A DNA stretch of 10,336 bases from contig CAMYNZ010000106.1 in the NCBI GenBank assembly GCA_947259865.1, positions 1 to 10,336 of the forward strand, written 5' to 3'. A program made the translations under genes and the position numbers. This stretch comes from an uncultured Desulfobacterales bacterium. GTDB lineage: Bacteria; Desulfobacterota; Desulfobacteria; Desulfobacterales; G020354645. Shown here piece after piece: positions 1-7,096 of the stretch (position 1 is its first letter; each line of letters opens with the position of its first letter). The notes beneath the pieces are model-generated. The model saw only the letters and a list, made by a program, of their open reading frames with translations, was not told where the DNA came from and searched no databases.

Positions 1-59
1 TACAGGATTACACTTAGTAGTTTCCAATTTGGTGATGAGCACTTTTTTGAAACCACTTC

Positions 60-207
60 TAAAAGCTGTCTCAAAAATCGTAGATCACGTTCAATGGCAA
101 GGCGTCGCGCGGCTTTAAAGCGGAGCGTACACGTCAGTACGTGAGCATTTCAAGCCGCGCGACAACGCAGCCATTGGGCGTGAGATGCATTTTTGAGGCA
201 GCTTTTA
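60..207. repeat. 148-bp palindromic repeat (MITE-like), copy A
   Basis: The two ends are inverted repeats: 61-78 (aaaagctgtctcaaaaat) pairs with 189-206 with one G-U. The stem continues through 80-97 against 171-187 with a few mismatches, then through an 11-bp perfect stem (105-115 against 152-162). At the apex is a small hairpin, CACGT-CAGT-ACGTG (130-143). The inner stem is framed by CAAGGCGTC (98-106) and CAACGCAG (163-170), a frame that recurs near 5107-5161. There is no reading frame inside, so any mobility would depend on an enzyme encoded elsewhere. The right end overlaps the stop codon of the adjacent minus-strand gene. The folded transcript could protect or end that mRNA, but no T-run follows, so a true Rho-independent terminator is doubtful. 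Confidence 0.8.
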
Positions 208-1122
208 AAAGCCGAGACGAGTTAGAAATTTAATCCCTTCCGCCACCTCTCTATCCAAAGTTCCGGGTTTTAATTCCATCACCAGCGAGGTATCGGATTG
301 GATGTAGGGTTTAAGCCTGTCAAATTCAATTTCTCCTTTTCCCGGGACCAGATGATCGTCAAGACCGATGGCATCGTGAAGATGAATGCCGATAAGTCTG
401 TGAGAAAATTTATCCAACAGCGCACAGGGAGGCAGCAAGTTGAGGCTTTCATTGGCGTGGGCATGACCGGTATCGTGCCAGTATCCGATTGGAGCGCCTT
501 TAAACGTTTCCAGCAAAACCTCGAGTTCTTTTATACCGGGCAATTCATGATAATGGTATCGATTCTCAAGTCCCAGCAAAACCCCTTTTTTTTCGGCCAG
601 GTTTCCAAGGCTATCCAGGCTGTGCAAAAGGCTATCCATATGTTTGGGTTTCAACCGCTCACGTTCAGCCAGCTTATGATAGATGAAAGCCTGGGCCTCC
701 GAGGAGTTGACTTGATCTGTTGCATGATAGTGGTAGAGCCGGTCTAACTCGGGATTCATGTCTACATAGCCACAGTGCAGCACTACCGACCGCGCTCCAA
801 GATTATGGGCATGTTCAATGCTCCGTGAAGTCCATTCAATGGCCTGTTTTCTTTCTTGCGGGTCAGGATGAGAGAGCAGAAAAAGATCGCCACCCCCTCC
901 GGAATCAGGCTTAACGGCAGGAATCGGAAAGAAATTGTGTACGCTGACCACCTTCACACGGGATTGCTTCAAGGCCTCCCGTATTTTTTTGTGACTGGCT
1001 TCATCGATGCGATAATCCAGTTCGAGCCCGGTAACATTAAACTGTTGAAACAACTCGAGCAGGGCTTTGCCAGTATGCGGTCTGTTCGATGTGAAGGCGG
1101 TTGAGAGGGCAAGTTTTTGCAT
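205..1122 (-). CDS. Sugar phosphate isomerase/epimerase-like TIM-barrel protein
   Basis: This is a 305-residue protein of the xylose-isomerase-like TIM-barrel (AP endonuclease 2) superfamily, whose members bind divalent metal and act on sugars, sugar phosphates, inositols or DNA. The metal-site pattern is visible: E186 in LENR, D217 and H220 in WHDTGH, H247/H249/D250 in HLHD, D255/D256-H257 followed by PGKG (260-263), and E283 in MELKP. The HLHDxxGxDDHLxPGxG signature is typical of the sugar isomerase branch rather than endonuclease IV. There is no signal peptide, so it should be cytosolic. Length is slightly above the usual 260-290. The ATG at 1120-1122 has no convincing Shine-Dalgarno, and I found no better in-frame start. 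The gene stands 156 bp after the preceding gene, so it may have its own promoter. The TAA stop coincides with the edge of palindromic repeat A. Substrate is not predictable from sequence. Confidence 0.85.
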   Translation of the reverse strand: MQKLALSTAFTSNRPHTGKALLELFQQFNVTGLELDYRIDEASHKKIREALKQSRVKVVSVHNFFPIPAVKPDSGGGGDLFLLSHPDPQERKQAIEWTSRSIEHAHNLGARSVVLHCGYVDMNPELDRLYHYHATDQVNSSEAQAFIYHKLAERERLKPKHMDSLLHSLDSLGNLAEKKGVLLGLENRYHYHELPGIKELEVLLETFKGAPIGYWHDTGHAHANESLNLLPPCALLDKFSHRLIGIHLHDAIGLDDHLVPGKGEIEFDRLKPYIQSDTSLVMELKPGTLDREVAEGIKFLTRLGF

Positions 1123-1278
1123 TTAGCTAAATATTTTTGTGACAACTATTATCAATGTTTACCGGAAAGATAGGTGAGGGGATATTTGTTCGAGATGTTG
1201 CTCAGCGCACGATCGGGCATGGATCAAAACATATTTGGAAAAAGAGACAAAACAAACAAGTTGATTCCGTCTCCCGGT

Positions 1279-3504
1279 TTAATAAAGTGATTGGATGTTT
1301 TTGAGTCTGTTGGCCATATTCAGAATATCTGTTTCAGCCCTTTTCATAAAGGCTTTTAAGCTATCGGTTCGATCTCTGTCGAATGCTGTTACCTGGGCGA
1401 CGAATTTCATTTCAATGGGGCTCTCACCGATATAATAATCATCTTCATGTAAAAGTTTCATTACACGGGCCATGGCTTTTCTGCCGAACTTCTCCTCCGT
1501 CATGGGTAAAAGAGAAATCATCTTGGTTTTGTCCAGATATCCGACAATATCCGTTTCTCGAAATAGACTAACCAGTTTATGAAGGACAGCATTGATGATA
1601 TGCTCCCGGGTGATGGAACCTTTGGGTACCGGTTTTCGTGGAGTTGCTCTAAGTATTGAAAAAGTGATTATGGAGAAAGGGGTATCATAGCGGAGGGAAC
1701 GGAGGATTTCTTTTTCGATAAAAAAAAGCAAACTTTTGCGATTTAAGACCCCTTGCGGCAATCCTTTTTGGGGGGGTCTTACAACCGGTTTGGGCTTGGG
1801 TATTTTTTCGGCGACAGTCGGAGATTTAGATATTTCCTCGTATATCTTTTGGTAATCGTTTTCATCGATCCCTTTTGCTTGAAGCGAAGATCGTACTTTC
1901 TCCAAGATTGGTTTCAGGGCCGCGTCGCCGTCAACGCTTTTTTCGAAAAGTTGCAACGCCGTATCAGCGGACGCGCTTTCCCCGTCCGCAGGAGAACCGG
2001 AGCGTTGTATCCATTCGGAATCGAGTTTATTCAGGCATTGATCCATTCTTTGCTCAAGCCGTTGCTCGACTTTGTTGAGAACGTCTGTATCCACCCCTTT
2101 GCTTTTTAGGCGCCCCACCAGTTCGGATTCGACCTGGGACACGATTTCCCGCAGATGATTATTACCGTCTTCGCCCTTTTGTTTAGCAGCATCCATGGCA
2201 ATGTTGGACCCCACCCGCTCGACGTAATCCACAAGAACATCAGACAGGACTTTTTCGTCACCGGTACCTTTGCGAATCTCAGAAGCCAGATAGATGAGCT
2301 CGGCCGCCCCTTTGGGGTCATATTTGATTTGATCGATGAGGTCTGCGCCGGCAACCCCGATTTCTTCGGCACTTTTTTCAAGTACCTGGGCCAGTTCTTC
2401 GTTCTGCAATTCCTTTCCCAGTTCCTGGGTCAGTTGCGCGAATTCAGACAGCGGCATTCCTTCTGCCAGCAGGGTTTGTTTGAGCTTGGGCATCAGCTGT
2501 CTCAATTCACCCACCTCAGGGACCATGCGCCTCAATATCTGGCCCAGTCGCGGTATGGAAATTTGCCCCTTCTTATATTCATCTCTTACCAGCTGTATGA
2601 TAACGTTATCCGTGATTTCGTTGGTTTCATCCCGAATCAATCCCTCGTTTTGGTACACGACTCCCATGGCTTTCTGGGTTTCGATGCCTTTCAGGAGTTC
2701 TTTTTTCATGCCAAACACGGCATCGGCCAATTGCTCGAAATTGACCGTATCATCGCCCGCGCCGGCTTCAGCCACCTTGTTGCCGATTTGGCGCAATTGT
2801 TGTAAAACTACGGGGCCCGATCCATCCCCTTTGACCTGGCCGGTCTTGGTAGCTTCTCGATCGTTATCGATCATGGATTTTGAGAGTTCGGACGGATCAT
2901 CCAGCAGGTTTTTAAGCGTGAGGGATTTTTCCAGCTCCTGCATAATAACACTTTCGGCCAGCACATCCAGCCCTTTGCCCTTGGCCGCTGTTTGCGGCTG
3001 GGGCGCTGTTGCACCAGCAGCAGGCGCTTGATTCAATGTGTCACGGCTTACGACTTCATCATCGGCCGTTACTTTTTTAAATATGACATGGTTGATCTTG
3101 ACTTTGGTGATCCCCTCCTTGGCCAAGGCCGATTTTATGGCATCGGCATTCGTGTATCGTGTCGCATCAAAAAAAATCTTTGAAAATTCTTTGAGATCGT
3201 TTTCTTTTACGCCTTTTTCAAAGGATACCGATTGAATACCTCCATTTTTAAAATGAGAAAGCATTCGGCCGGTGTTTATCCGCGGGTCCAGGGGTTCGTC
3301 TTCAACAAAGAATTGTTCCTGGGCCATAATAAAAACGATGGGTGTTAATTCGTTTAATCCTATGCTGATTGTTTTGTGAAACTCGCCGGCAGTTTGTTTG
3401 GTGGACGGGTGGTTGGCATCATACATCATCGCCCGATTAAAAAGCAGGGCAAACGTTTTTCCGATTTTGCCTGCATTCTGTTTTGAAAGGGTAGGTTCAG
3501 TCAT
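1279..3504 (-). CDS. Large helical protein with C-terminal degenerate GGDEF-like domain
   Basis: This 741-residue protein probably has a signalling or scaffold role. Residues about 15-146 form a domain with an NRAMMYDANHPS motif and an FVEDEPLD strand. It resembles N-terminal domains I recall from other deltaproteobacterial HD-GYP or HEAT-type regulators; I have no firm name for it. Residues about 160-570 are charged, helix-rich sequence, followed by a proline-rich linker (KPKPVVRPPQ). The end, from about residue 585, follows the diguanylate cyclase fold (GVLNRKSLLFFIEKEILRSL, then DIVGYLDKTKMISLLP at 652-667). The GGDEF signature aligns with DKTKM, and the metal-binding aspartate of the usual DxD region is absent, so cyclase activity is very unlikely. 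The ATG is supported by GAGAGG at 3512-3517 with 7-nt spacing. There are no membrane segments. It lies 125 bp after the kinase gene and may be its partner or substrate. Confidence 0.75.
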   Translation of the reverse strand: MTEPTLSKQNAGKIGKTFALLFNRAMMYDANHPSTKQTAGEFHKTISIGLNELTPIVFIMAQEQFFVEDEPLDPRINTGRMLSHFKNGGIQSVSFEKGVKENDLKEFSKIFFDATRYTNADAIKSALAKEGITKVKINHVIFKKVTADDEVVSRDTLNQAPAAGATAPQPQTAAKGKGLDVLAESVIMQELEKSLTLKNLLDDPSELSKSMIDNDREATKTGQVKGDGSGPVVLQQLRQIGNKVAEAGAGDDTVNFEQLADAVFGMKKELLKGIETQKAMGVVYQNEGLIRDETNEITDNVIIQLVRDEYKKGQISIPRLGQILRRMVPEVGELRQLMPKLKQTLLAEGMPLSEFAQLTQELGKELQNEELAQVLEKSAEEIGVAGADLIDQIKYDPKGAAELIYLASEIRKGTGDEKVLSDVLVDYVERVGSNIAMDAAKQKGEDGNNHLREIVSQVESELVGRLKSKGVDTDVLNKVEQRLEQRMDQCLNKLDSEWIQRSGSPADGESASADTALQLFEKSVDGDAALKPILEKVRSSLQAKGIDENDYQKIYEEISKSPTVAEKIPKPKPVVRPPQKGLPQGVLNRKSLLFFIEKEILRSLRYDTPFSIITFSILRATPRKPVPKGSITREHIINAVLHKLVSLFRETDIVGYLDKTKMISLLPMTEEKFGRKAMARVMKLLHEDDYYIGESPIEMKFVAQVTAFDRDRTDSLKAFMKRAETDILNMANRLKNIQSLY

Positions 3505-3623
3505 TTTCTAGCCTCTCATTTACCTCAATTGACAAGTTAGGGGCTTCACCTATTTCATGGTTGCGACAAAAACGCATACCTCAAAAAATACCCTGTATTT
3601 TCATATAGTTGTAAAAATTCCGA

Positions 3624-3639
3624 GACGTTTTATAACGTC
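3624..3639 (-). terminator. Small hairpin at kinase stop codon (possible weak terminator)
   Basis: GACGTT-ATAA-AACGTC on the minus strand is a perfect 6-bp stem with a 4-base loop. It overlaps the kinase stop codon (3630-3632) and is followed a few bases later by a short T-rich run (AATTTTTAC). The stem is short and the T-run is displaced by several bases, so it may only attenuate read-through into the downstream 741-codon gene, or do nothing. Confidence 0.25.
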
Positions 3640-4526
3640 AAATAATTATCCCGATACTGCTCGAGATCCGCTATAAAATCCCGACAGGTGGCGTAACGCT
3701 GATCCAGATTTTTGGCCAGGGCCTTTTGGACGATTAGATCCATATCTTTTTTCAGGTCCCCCCGGAGCTCTGACGGTTTTTTTTGAAACATACCGTTTTC
3801 ATTCAATACCTTTGCCTTCAGCATATCAACTTTTGATTTAAACTTCGGAAGCGGCAACTGGGTTACCAGTAACTCAAAAAGCATGGTGCCCATTGCATAA
3901 ATATCCGCCCGCCCATCGAGTTCCTGGCCCAGTATCTGCTCCGGGGCCATATACAGCGGTGTGCCCTGTATCATGGGCTTGCCGCTTTCTTCACCCCGCA
4001 GCAGCCTGGCCACACCAAAGTCGGTTATGATGGGCCTCTGGTTGTGTTTTTCAATCATTACATTGCCTGGCTTCATGTCCCGGTGAACGATTTCCTGGTT
4101 GTGCGCATAATCCAGCGCATCCAGAACCTGGATGTAAATTTCGATAGTGGTCTGTAAGGGTAGCGTTCGTTTTGACGGTATGACATTTTTTTTGGCCATA
4201 CGCATGATTTTTGAGAGCGGGTTGCCTTGAATTAGCTGCATTGTAAAAAATAGGAATTCTTCGGTCTCCCCGACCTCATATATTTGGATTATATTCTGAT
4301 GGGATAATATGGCTGCCGACTCCGCTTCCTGCTGGAAAAGCTTGGCCGACTTCGGTGTCAGAAAGCTTTTGGGTAATATTTTGACTGCTATCTGGCGCTT
4401 CAATGTCCTTTGAAAGGCAATAAAAACGATAGCCATACCGCCGCGGGCCAGTTCCTTGACCAGGGTGGATGTGCCGACCTCTGCCCCGATTAAATGATCT
4501 ACCTTTATTGTTTCAATTGACGGCAT
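3630..4526 (-). CDS. Soluble Hanks-type Ser/Thr protein kinase
   Basis: A 298-residue protein consisting almost entirely of one eukaryotic-like protein kinase domain, which transfers ATP phosphate to Ser/Thr of partner proteins. Visible elements: glycine-rich loop LARGGMAIVF (26-35; the first and third loop glycines are alanine), ATP-anchoring K49 in IAVKIL, helix-C E67, catalytic loop HRDMKPGN (148-155; D150, K152, N155), DFG at 169-171, and APE at 194-196 after GTPLYM. All catalytic residues are intact, so it should be active. There is no transmembrane helix and no PASTA or other sensor domain; the protein ends just after the fold, with about 20 residues ahead of the glycine loop. The start is backed by AAGGTG (4532-4537) 5 nt ahead of the ATG. 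It lies 45 bp after the secreted-protein gene and 125 bp before the pseudo-GGDEF gene, suggesting one signalling operon. Confidence 0.93.
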   Translation of the reverse strand: MPSIETIKVDHLIGAEVGTSTLVKELARGGMAIVFIAFQRTLKRQIAVKILPKSFLTPKSAKLFQQEAESAAILSHQNIIQIYEVGETEEFLFFTMQLIQGNPLSKIMRMAKKNVIPSKRTLPLQTTIEIYIQVLDALDYAHNQEIVHRDMKPGNVMIEKHNQRPIITDFGVARLLRGEESGKPMIQGTPLYMAPEQILGQELDGRADIYAMGTMLFELLVTQLPLPKFKSKVDMLKAKVLNENGMFQKKPSELRGDLKKDMDLIVQKALAKNLDQRYATCRDFIADLEQYRDNYLTL

Positions 4527-4571
4527 AAAAACACCTTAGCTCCATTTGGCTATGCCATACATATGATGGGT

Positions 4572-5045
4572 TTATTCCTTGTCGGTGCTCATTTGATCGC
4601 TGACAGGTGATGCCAAACGTTCTTTCATTTGATCATAATAGTCCTGATTAAAGGTTCCCAGGGCCTGGGTGCGTAATTTCCAGGTATGCAGGCAGATTTT
4701 GGCATCGGTATAATTTTGATTTTCAAACGATTTTTCAATGCATTTTAGACTGTTCTCTATGGATTTTTCATAGATCTGGTTTTTGAACGCATCATATTGG
4801 GCTTGATCAAATATGCCGGCGTCAATCGCATTGCTGCGCCATACATTAAGGGCGACACTGGCACTATAAAAACCGTATTTCTCGATAGCCCTTTTCAAAC
4901 GCCAGAGACTGTTATAGGCGGCTACTTTTAGCTGTTTCCGGGTTATTTGGGTGTCATTCTCCTGGGTGGCATACAGGGGAGTGTTGAATCCGAAGCTAAA
5001 AAATATAACCATCTGGATAAAGATGCTGAGACCTGATCTGAACAA
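4572..5045 (-). CDS. Small exported protein with internal duplication, function unknown
   Basis: I propose a TTG start at 5043-5045, giving 157 residues, because AGGAGG (5051-5056) sits exactly 5 nt upstream. The frame stays open to an ATG at 5225, but that extension runs through the intergenic repeat and is unlikely to be coding. From the TTG the protein begins with a classic signal peptide: FRSGL, a hydrophobic stretch, then PLYA before TQEN (probable signal peptidase I site). The mature part is helical and duplicated: a unit around VWRSNAIDAGIFDQAQYDAFK recurs as TWKLRTQALGTFNQDYYDQMK, sharing W(R/K), G-x-F(D/N)Q, YD and K. I recognise no family. It should lie in the periplasm or at the cell surface. 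It is 45 bp upstream of the kinase gene and probably co-transcribed with it. Confidence 0.7.
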   Translation of the reverse strand: MFRSGLSIFIQMVIFFSFGFNTPLYATQENDTQITRKQLKVAAYNSLWRLKRAIEKYGFYSASVALNVWRSNAIDAGIFDQAQYDAFKNQIYEKSIENSLKCIEKSFENQNYTDAKICLHTWKLRTQALGTFNQDYYDQMKERLASPVSDQMSTDKE

Positions 5046-5050
5046 GGAAC

Positions 5051-5056
5051 CCTCCT
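5051..5056 (-). promoter_or_regulatory. Strong Shine-Dalgarno fixing a TTG start
   Basis: AGGAGG on the minus strand, 5 nt ahead of TTG (5043-5045). It matches the anti-Shine-Dalgarno sequence perfectly, and the reading frame after it encodes a good signal peptide. This sets the start of the small exported protein and excludes the 60-codon upstream extension. Confidence 0.75.
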
Positions 5057-5106
5057 GTTGTATTGACTTCACCTTGATTGTGCAAAAGTCGAGGATGCCC
5101 CAGATC

Positions 5107-5161
5107 CAAGGCGTCCAAGGGTGAAGTCGTAGTAAACTACTGCGAACCCTTGGCAACGCAG
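5107..5161. repeat. Hairpin repeat sharing the frame of copy A (copy B)
   Basis: CAAGGCGTC (5107-5115) and CAACGCAG (5154-5161) flank an inner stem, CCAAGGGT against ACCCTTGG, capped by GTAGT-AA-ACTAC (5129-5140). The same two flanking motifs, in the same order and orientation, flank a different inner stem in copy A at 98-170. The flanks are conserved while the stem sequence differs but still pairs, so what is shared is the structure. Outer arms like those of copy A are not recognisable here. Confidence 0.65.
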
Positions 5162-5196
5162 ACGCCGTAGGAGTCAAGCCGAAGGCTATGGAGTAT

Positions 5197-5218
5197 TCCG
5201 CCAACGTACTCTGGCGGA
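5197..5218. repeat. 7-bp hairpin within the repeat block
   Basis: TCCGCCA (5197-5203) is the exact reverse complement of TGGCGGA (5212-5218) across an 8-base loop. It lies about 150 bp upstream of the secreted-protein start and next to copy B. No U-run follows, so I treat it as part of the repeat block rather than a terminator. Confidence 0.45.
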
Positions 5219-5261
5219 TAAACATCGGCTCGCCCGCCTCTGGCGTGGCTTACCCGAAGGG

Positions 5262-5386
5262 TAAACAAAATGAAGAAATAAATTAAACCTATATCATTTT
5301 ACTATCATGGGTTTACAGCGAGGTGTTTTAATTTTCCCGATACCCTGTGATACTAAAGAGATATAACTCACTCTTCATTTTGTTTA
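5262..5386. repeat. Perfect 15-bp inverted repeat 95 bp apart
   Basis: TAAACAAAATGAAGA (5262-5276) is exactly inverted at 5372-5386. The enclosed AT-rich sequence has no gene. The arms could be the ends of a small decayed element or the stem of a long-range RNA fold downstream of the permease gene. The AT-rich composition makes a chance origin possible. Confidence 0.4.
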
Positions 5387-5465
5387 TGCATAATTGAGGT
5401 TCAATTACAGCTCCAACCTCATAAGTTTATCAAATTATTGCAGAAATGTCGATAAAGAGATGGAT

Positions 5466-6515
5466 TTAGGTCTGGAATTCAACCAAATGGCGGTAAATTT
5501 CAACTGCCGTGAGCTTTAGGATACACGCGACGGGAATGGAGATGATCATACCGAGGATGCCCGCCAGTTGGGCACCAATGATGATGACAATAATGACAGT
5601 GACCGGATGCAGATTGACGATTTTGGCCACCATCAGCGGTATGATCAAAAAATTGTCAATTAATTGGGCAACACTATACACCCCGACCAGTATTAACATA
5701 TCGAGTCCGGAGGCCTCATTTACCACTGCAATCAATATGGCCGGCACGGCGCCGATGAGGGGTCCGAGGTAGGGGATTAAATTCGTCAATCCACCAAAAG
5801 CGCCTAACAGAACCGCATACGGAAAACCGATGATTGTCAATCCCAGCCACACGACGGCGCCGACCAAACCGGCCTCCAGAAGCCTTGCGCGAATGAAATC
5901 ACCGAGCTGCACATTCATCTGGTGCTGCAGATTTAAAGCGAACTCAAAAAAATTGTTGGGAACCAGTGACATGATCTGTTTGGTAACGGCCTGGCCGTCA
6001 AGCAGCATAAAAAAGGCAAAAAATGGAGCGAGGGCAAGAACTGCCATGGAAGATGAAATCAAATCCGGCAGATCTTCAAACACTCGCCTGGAAAATGTCG
6101 ATAAAGCCGACTCCACACTTTTGCTGGTGTCGATGTGGTACAGATTATAAGAAATGGCATTAAGTTTTTGTTCGGTTACGGATGCCAGGTTGGTGATGCC
6201 ATCGATAAAAATCGGCAACTCGTCCTTAAAGGCTGAAATCTGGCTGGTAATAGCCGGAAGCAGAATATAAACACCTATCAAAAAAATAAAAACAATGCAT
6301 AAGAAAAGACCCGTCACACCAAGTTTTCTGGAGATACCGGCTCTTTCTATAGCATTGACTATCGGCGCCATAAGATAATAGGTGACCGAAGCAAAAACAA
6401 ATGATAACAGGACGTTTTCACTTATCAGAATGATCAGAACACATAACAGTAAAATGCTGATAACAGCAAACAGCTTTATATAACGTTCTCTTTTTAGAAT
6501 ACTGAATGTTTTCAA
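5466..6515 (-). CDS. AI-2E family transporter (PerM/UPF0118-type membrane protein)
   Basis: A multi-pass inner-membrane permease of the AI-2E transporter family, whose members export small molecules or carry out cation/proton exchange; the substrate here is unknown. The layout is typical: two hydrophobic segments at the N-terminus, a third hydrophobic segment (GVTGLFLCIVFIFLIGVYIL), a long soluble loop, then a hydrophobic C-terminal half with the family motifs PYLGPLIGAVPA and Q-LIDNFLIIPLMVAKIVNLHP, followed by GILGMIISIPVACILK. I place the start at TTG 6513-6515 (349 residues, normal for the family). It has AGAGGG (6522-6527) 6 nt upstream and overlaps the preceding stop as TTGA. An ATG at 6593 in the same frame would add 26 residues that overlap the upstream gene and look non-native. 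The overlap implies translational coupling to the cNMP-binding protein. Confidence 0.9.
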   Translation of the reverse strand: MKTFSILKRERYIKLFAVISILLLCVLIILISENVLLSFVFASVTYYLMAPIVNAIERAGISRKLGVTGLFLCIVFIFLIGVYILLPAITSQISAFKDELPIFIDGITNLASVTEQKLNAISYNLYHIDTSKSVESALSTFSRRVFEDLPDLISSSMAVLALAPFFAFFMLLDGQAVTKQIMSLVPNNFFEFALNLQHQMNVQLGDFIRARLLEAGLVGAVVWLGLTIIGFPYAVLLGAFGGLTNLIPYLGPLIGAVPAILIAVVNEASGLDMLILVGVYSVAQLIDNFLIIPLMVAKIVNLHPVTVIIVIIIGAQLAGILGMIISIPVACILKLTAVEIYRHLVEFQT

Positions 6516-7078
6516 GATTGACCCTCTGATCGAAACTGTTTGAGCTGGTCTTCCAGCGCGGAAACCCGGTCGTTGGTTTCCCGCAAGCGGCAACCCAGGA
6601 CTTCTCCCAGGCGAAGTGTAATTTTAACACCGGCATTCGGATTTCTTTCTAAAATTTCAAGCAGGTCTGGTTTAAAAAAACCAATCAAGGCTGTTTCGTT
6701 TGTGGCGGTGGCTGTTGCACTGCGCCGGCCGCCCTCCTCCACCAATGAGAGCTCACCAAAAAAGTCACCGGGACCGAGTTCCGTGATCACAATCTCCTGA
6801 CTGTTTGTTTCCTTCCGGATCCGGTTATCTTCGACCGTAATTTCAACCGTTCCCTTCACGATAATATACATCCCGACGCCAATTTCACCTTGAGTGAATA
6901 CGGTTTCGTTTGGGCGATACCTTCTCAGGTGAACAATATTGGTCACAAATTTGAGCTGTTTTTTTGTAAGATCCTGAAAGAGAATATTATCTTTTAAAAT
7001 AGCATTTATCTCTTTTTCTTTTGATGTGTGTTTAAACAAGTTTTCCCATAAATATTTTCCCATTGGTCCAGATCCCAT
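6512..7078 (-). CDS. Stand-alone cyclic nucleotide-binding domain protein (Crp-like, no HTH)
   Basis: A 188-residue cytosolic protein built around one CAP-type cyclic-nucleotide-binding domain (about residues 33-150). The beta-barrel motif RPNETVFTQGEIGVGMYIIVKG is followed by the phosphate-binding cassette FGELSLVEEGGRRSATA, with E109 for the ribose and R119 for the cyclic phosphate, so cAMP or cGMP binding is plausible. A normal Crp/Fnr protein would continue into a helix-turn-helix; here only a charged helical tail, probably a coiled coil (RLRETNDRVSALEDQLKQF), follows, so it is not a DNA-binding regulator. The ATG at 7076-7078 has no clear Shine-Dalgarno, and M6 is an alternative. The stop overlaps the TTG start of the AI-2E permease, pointing to a regulatory partnership. 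A 217-bp insertion ends 18 bp upstream of its start. Confidence 0.88.
   Translation of the reverse strand: MGSGPMGKYLWENLFKHTSKEKEINAILKDNILFQDLTKKQLKFVTNIVHLRRYRPNETVFTQGEIGVGMYIIVKGTVEITVEDNRIRKETNSQEIVITELGPGDFFGELSLVEEGGRRSATATATNETALIGFFKPDLLEILERNPNAGVKITLRLGEVLGCRLRETNDRVSALEDQLKQFRSEGQS
6513..6527 (-). promoter_or_regulatory. Shine-Dalgarno and TTGA start/stop overlap
   Basis: Minus strand AGAGGG (6522-6527), six bases, then TTG (6513-6515). The last two bases of the TTG are the first two of the TGA stop (6512-6514) of the cNMP-binding gene. This arrangement usually means that ribosomes finishing the first gene re-initiate on the second, and it sets the permease start. Confidence 0.7.
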
Positions 7079-7096
7079 GTGACGGTTAGAGTTACA

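Larger units (their letters stand above)
5046..5465. other. 420-bp non-coding region between the permease and secreted-protein genes
   Basis: No credible gene is present. From right to left it holds an AT-rich part (5263-5465), a perfect 15-bp inverted repeat (5262-5276 with 5372-5386), a hairpin TCCGCCA-N8-TGGCGGA (5197-5218), and the CAAGGCGTC/CAACGCAG hairpin repeat (5107-5161). About 5088-5262 is GC-richer than its flanks and reads like a block of dispersed repeat sequence. The promoter of the downstream secreted-protein/kinase cluster should lie here, but I could not find a convincing -35/-10 pair. Confidence 0.6.

Noticed and set aside
1..59. Possible gene end at the left edge
   Set aside because: The stretch is too short and shows no recognisable coding or structural signal.
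1123..1278. Possible terminator or promoter between the pseudo-GGDEF gene and the isomerase gene
   Set aside because: No stem followed by a T-run was found. A GATAAT near the isomerase has no acceptable -35 box at 16-18 bp.
2155..3031. Long plus-strand frames opposite the 741-codon gene, and similar ones opposite the other genes
   Set aside because: They are antisense shadows of well-supported minus-strand genes, with no recognisable domains and low-complexity composition.
5061..5089. TTGCAC-N17-TACAAC as a promoter for the secreted-protein gene
   Set aside because: Transcription would begin in or after the Shine-Dalgarno, leaving no leader to initiate translation from the TTG.
5046..5225. 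N-terminal extension of the small exported protein to an ATG at 5225
   Set aside because: The extra 60 residues are encoded by the dispersed hairpin repeat, while a perfect AGGAGG and a signal peptide support the TTG at 5045.
6516..6593. Upstream ATG start for the AI-2E permease
   Set aside because: It would add 26 arginine- and proline-rich residues overlapping the cNMP-binding gene. The TTG at 6515 has a good Shine-Dalgarno and gives the normal family length.
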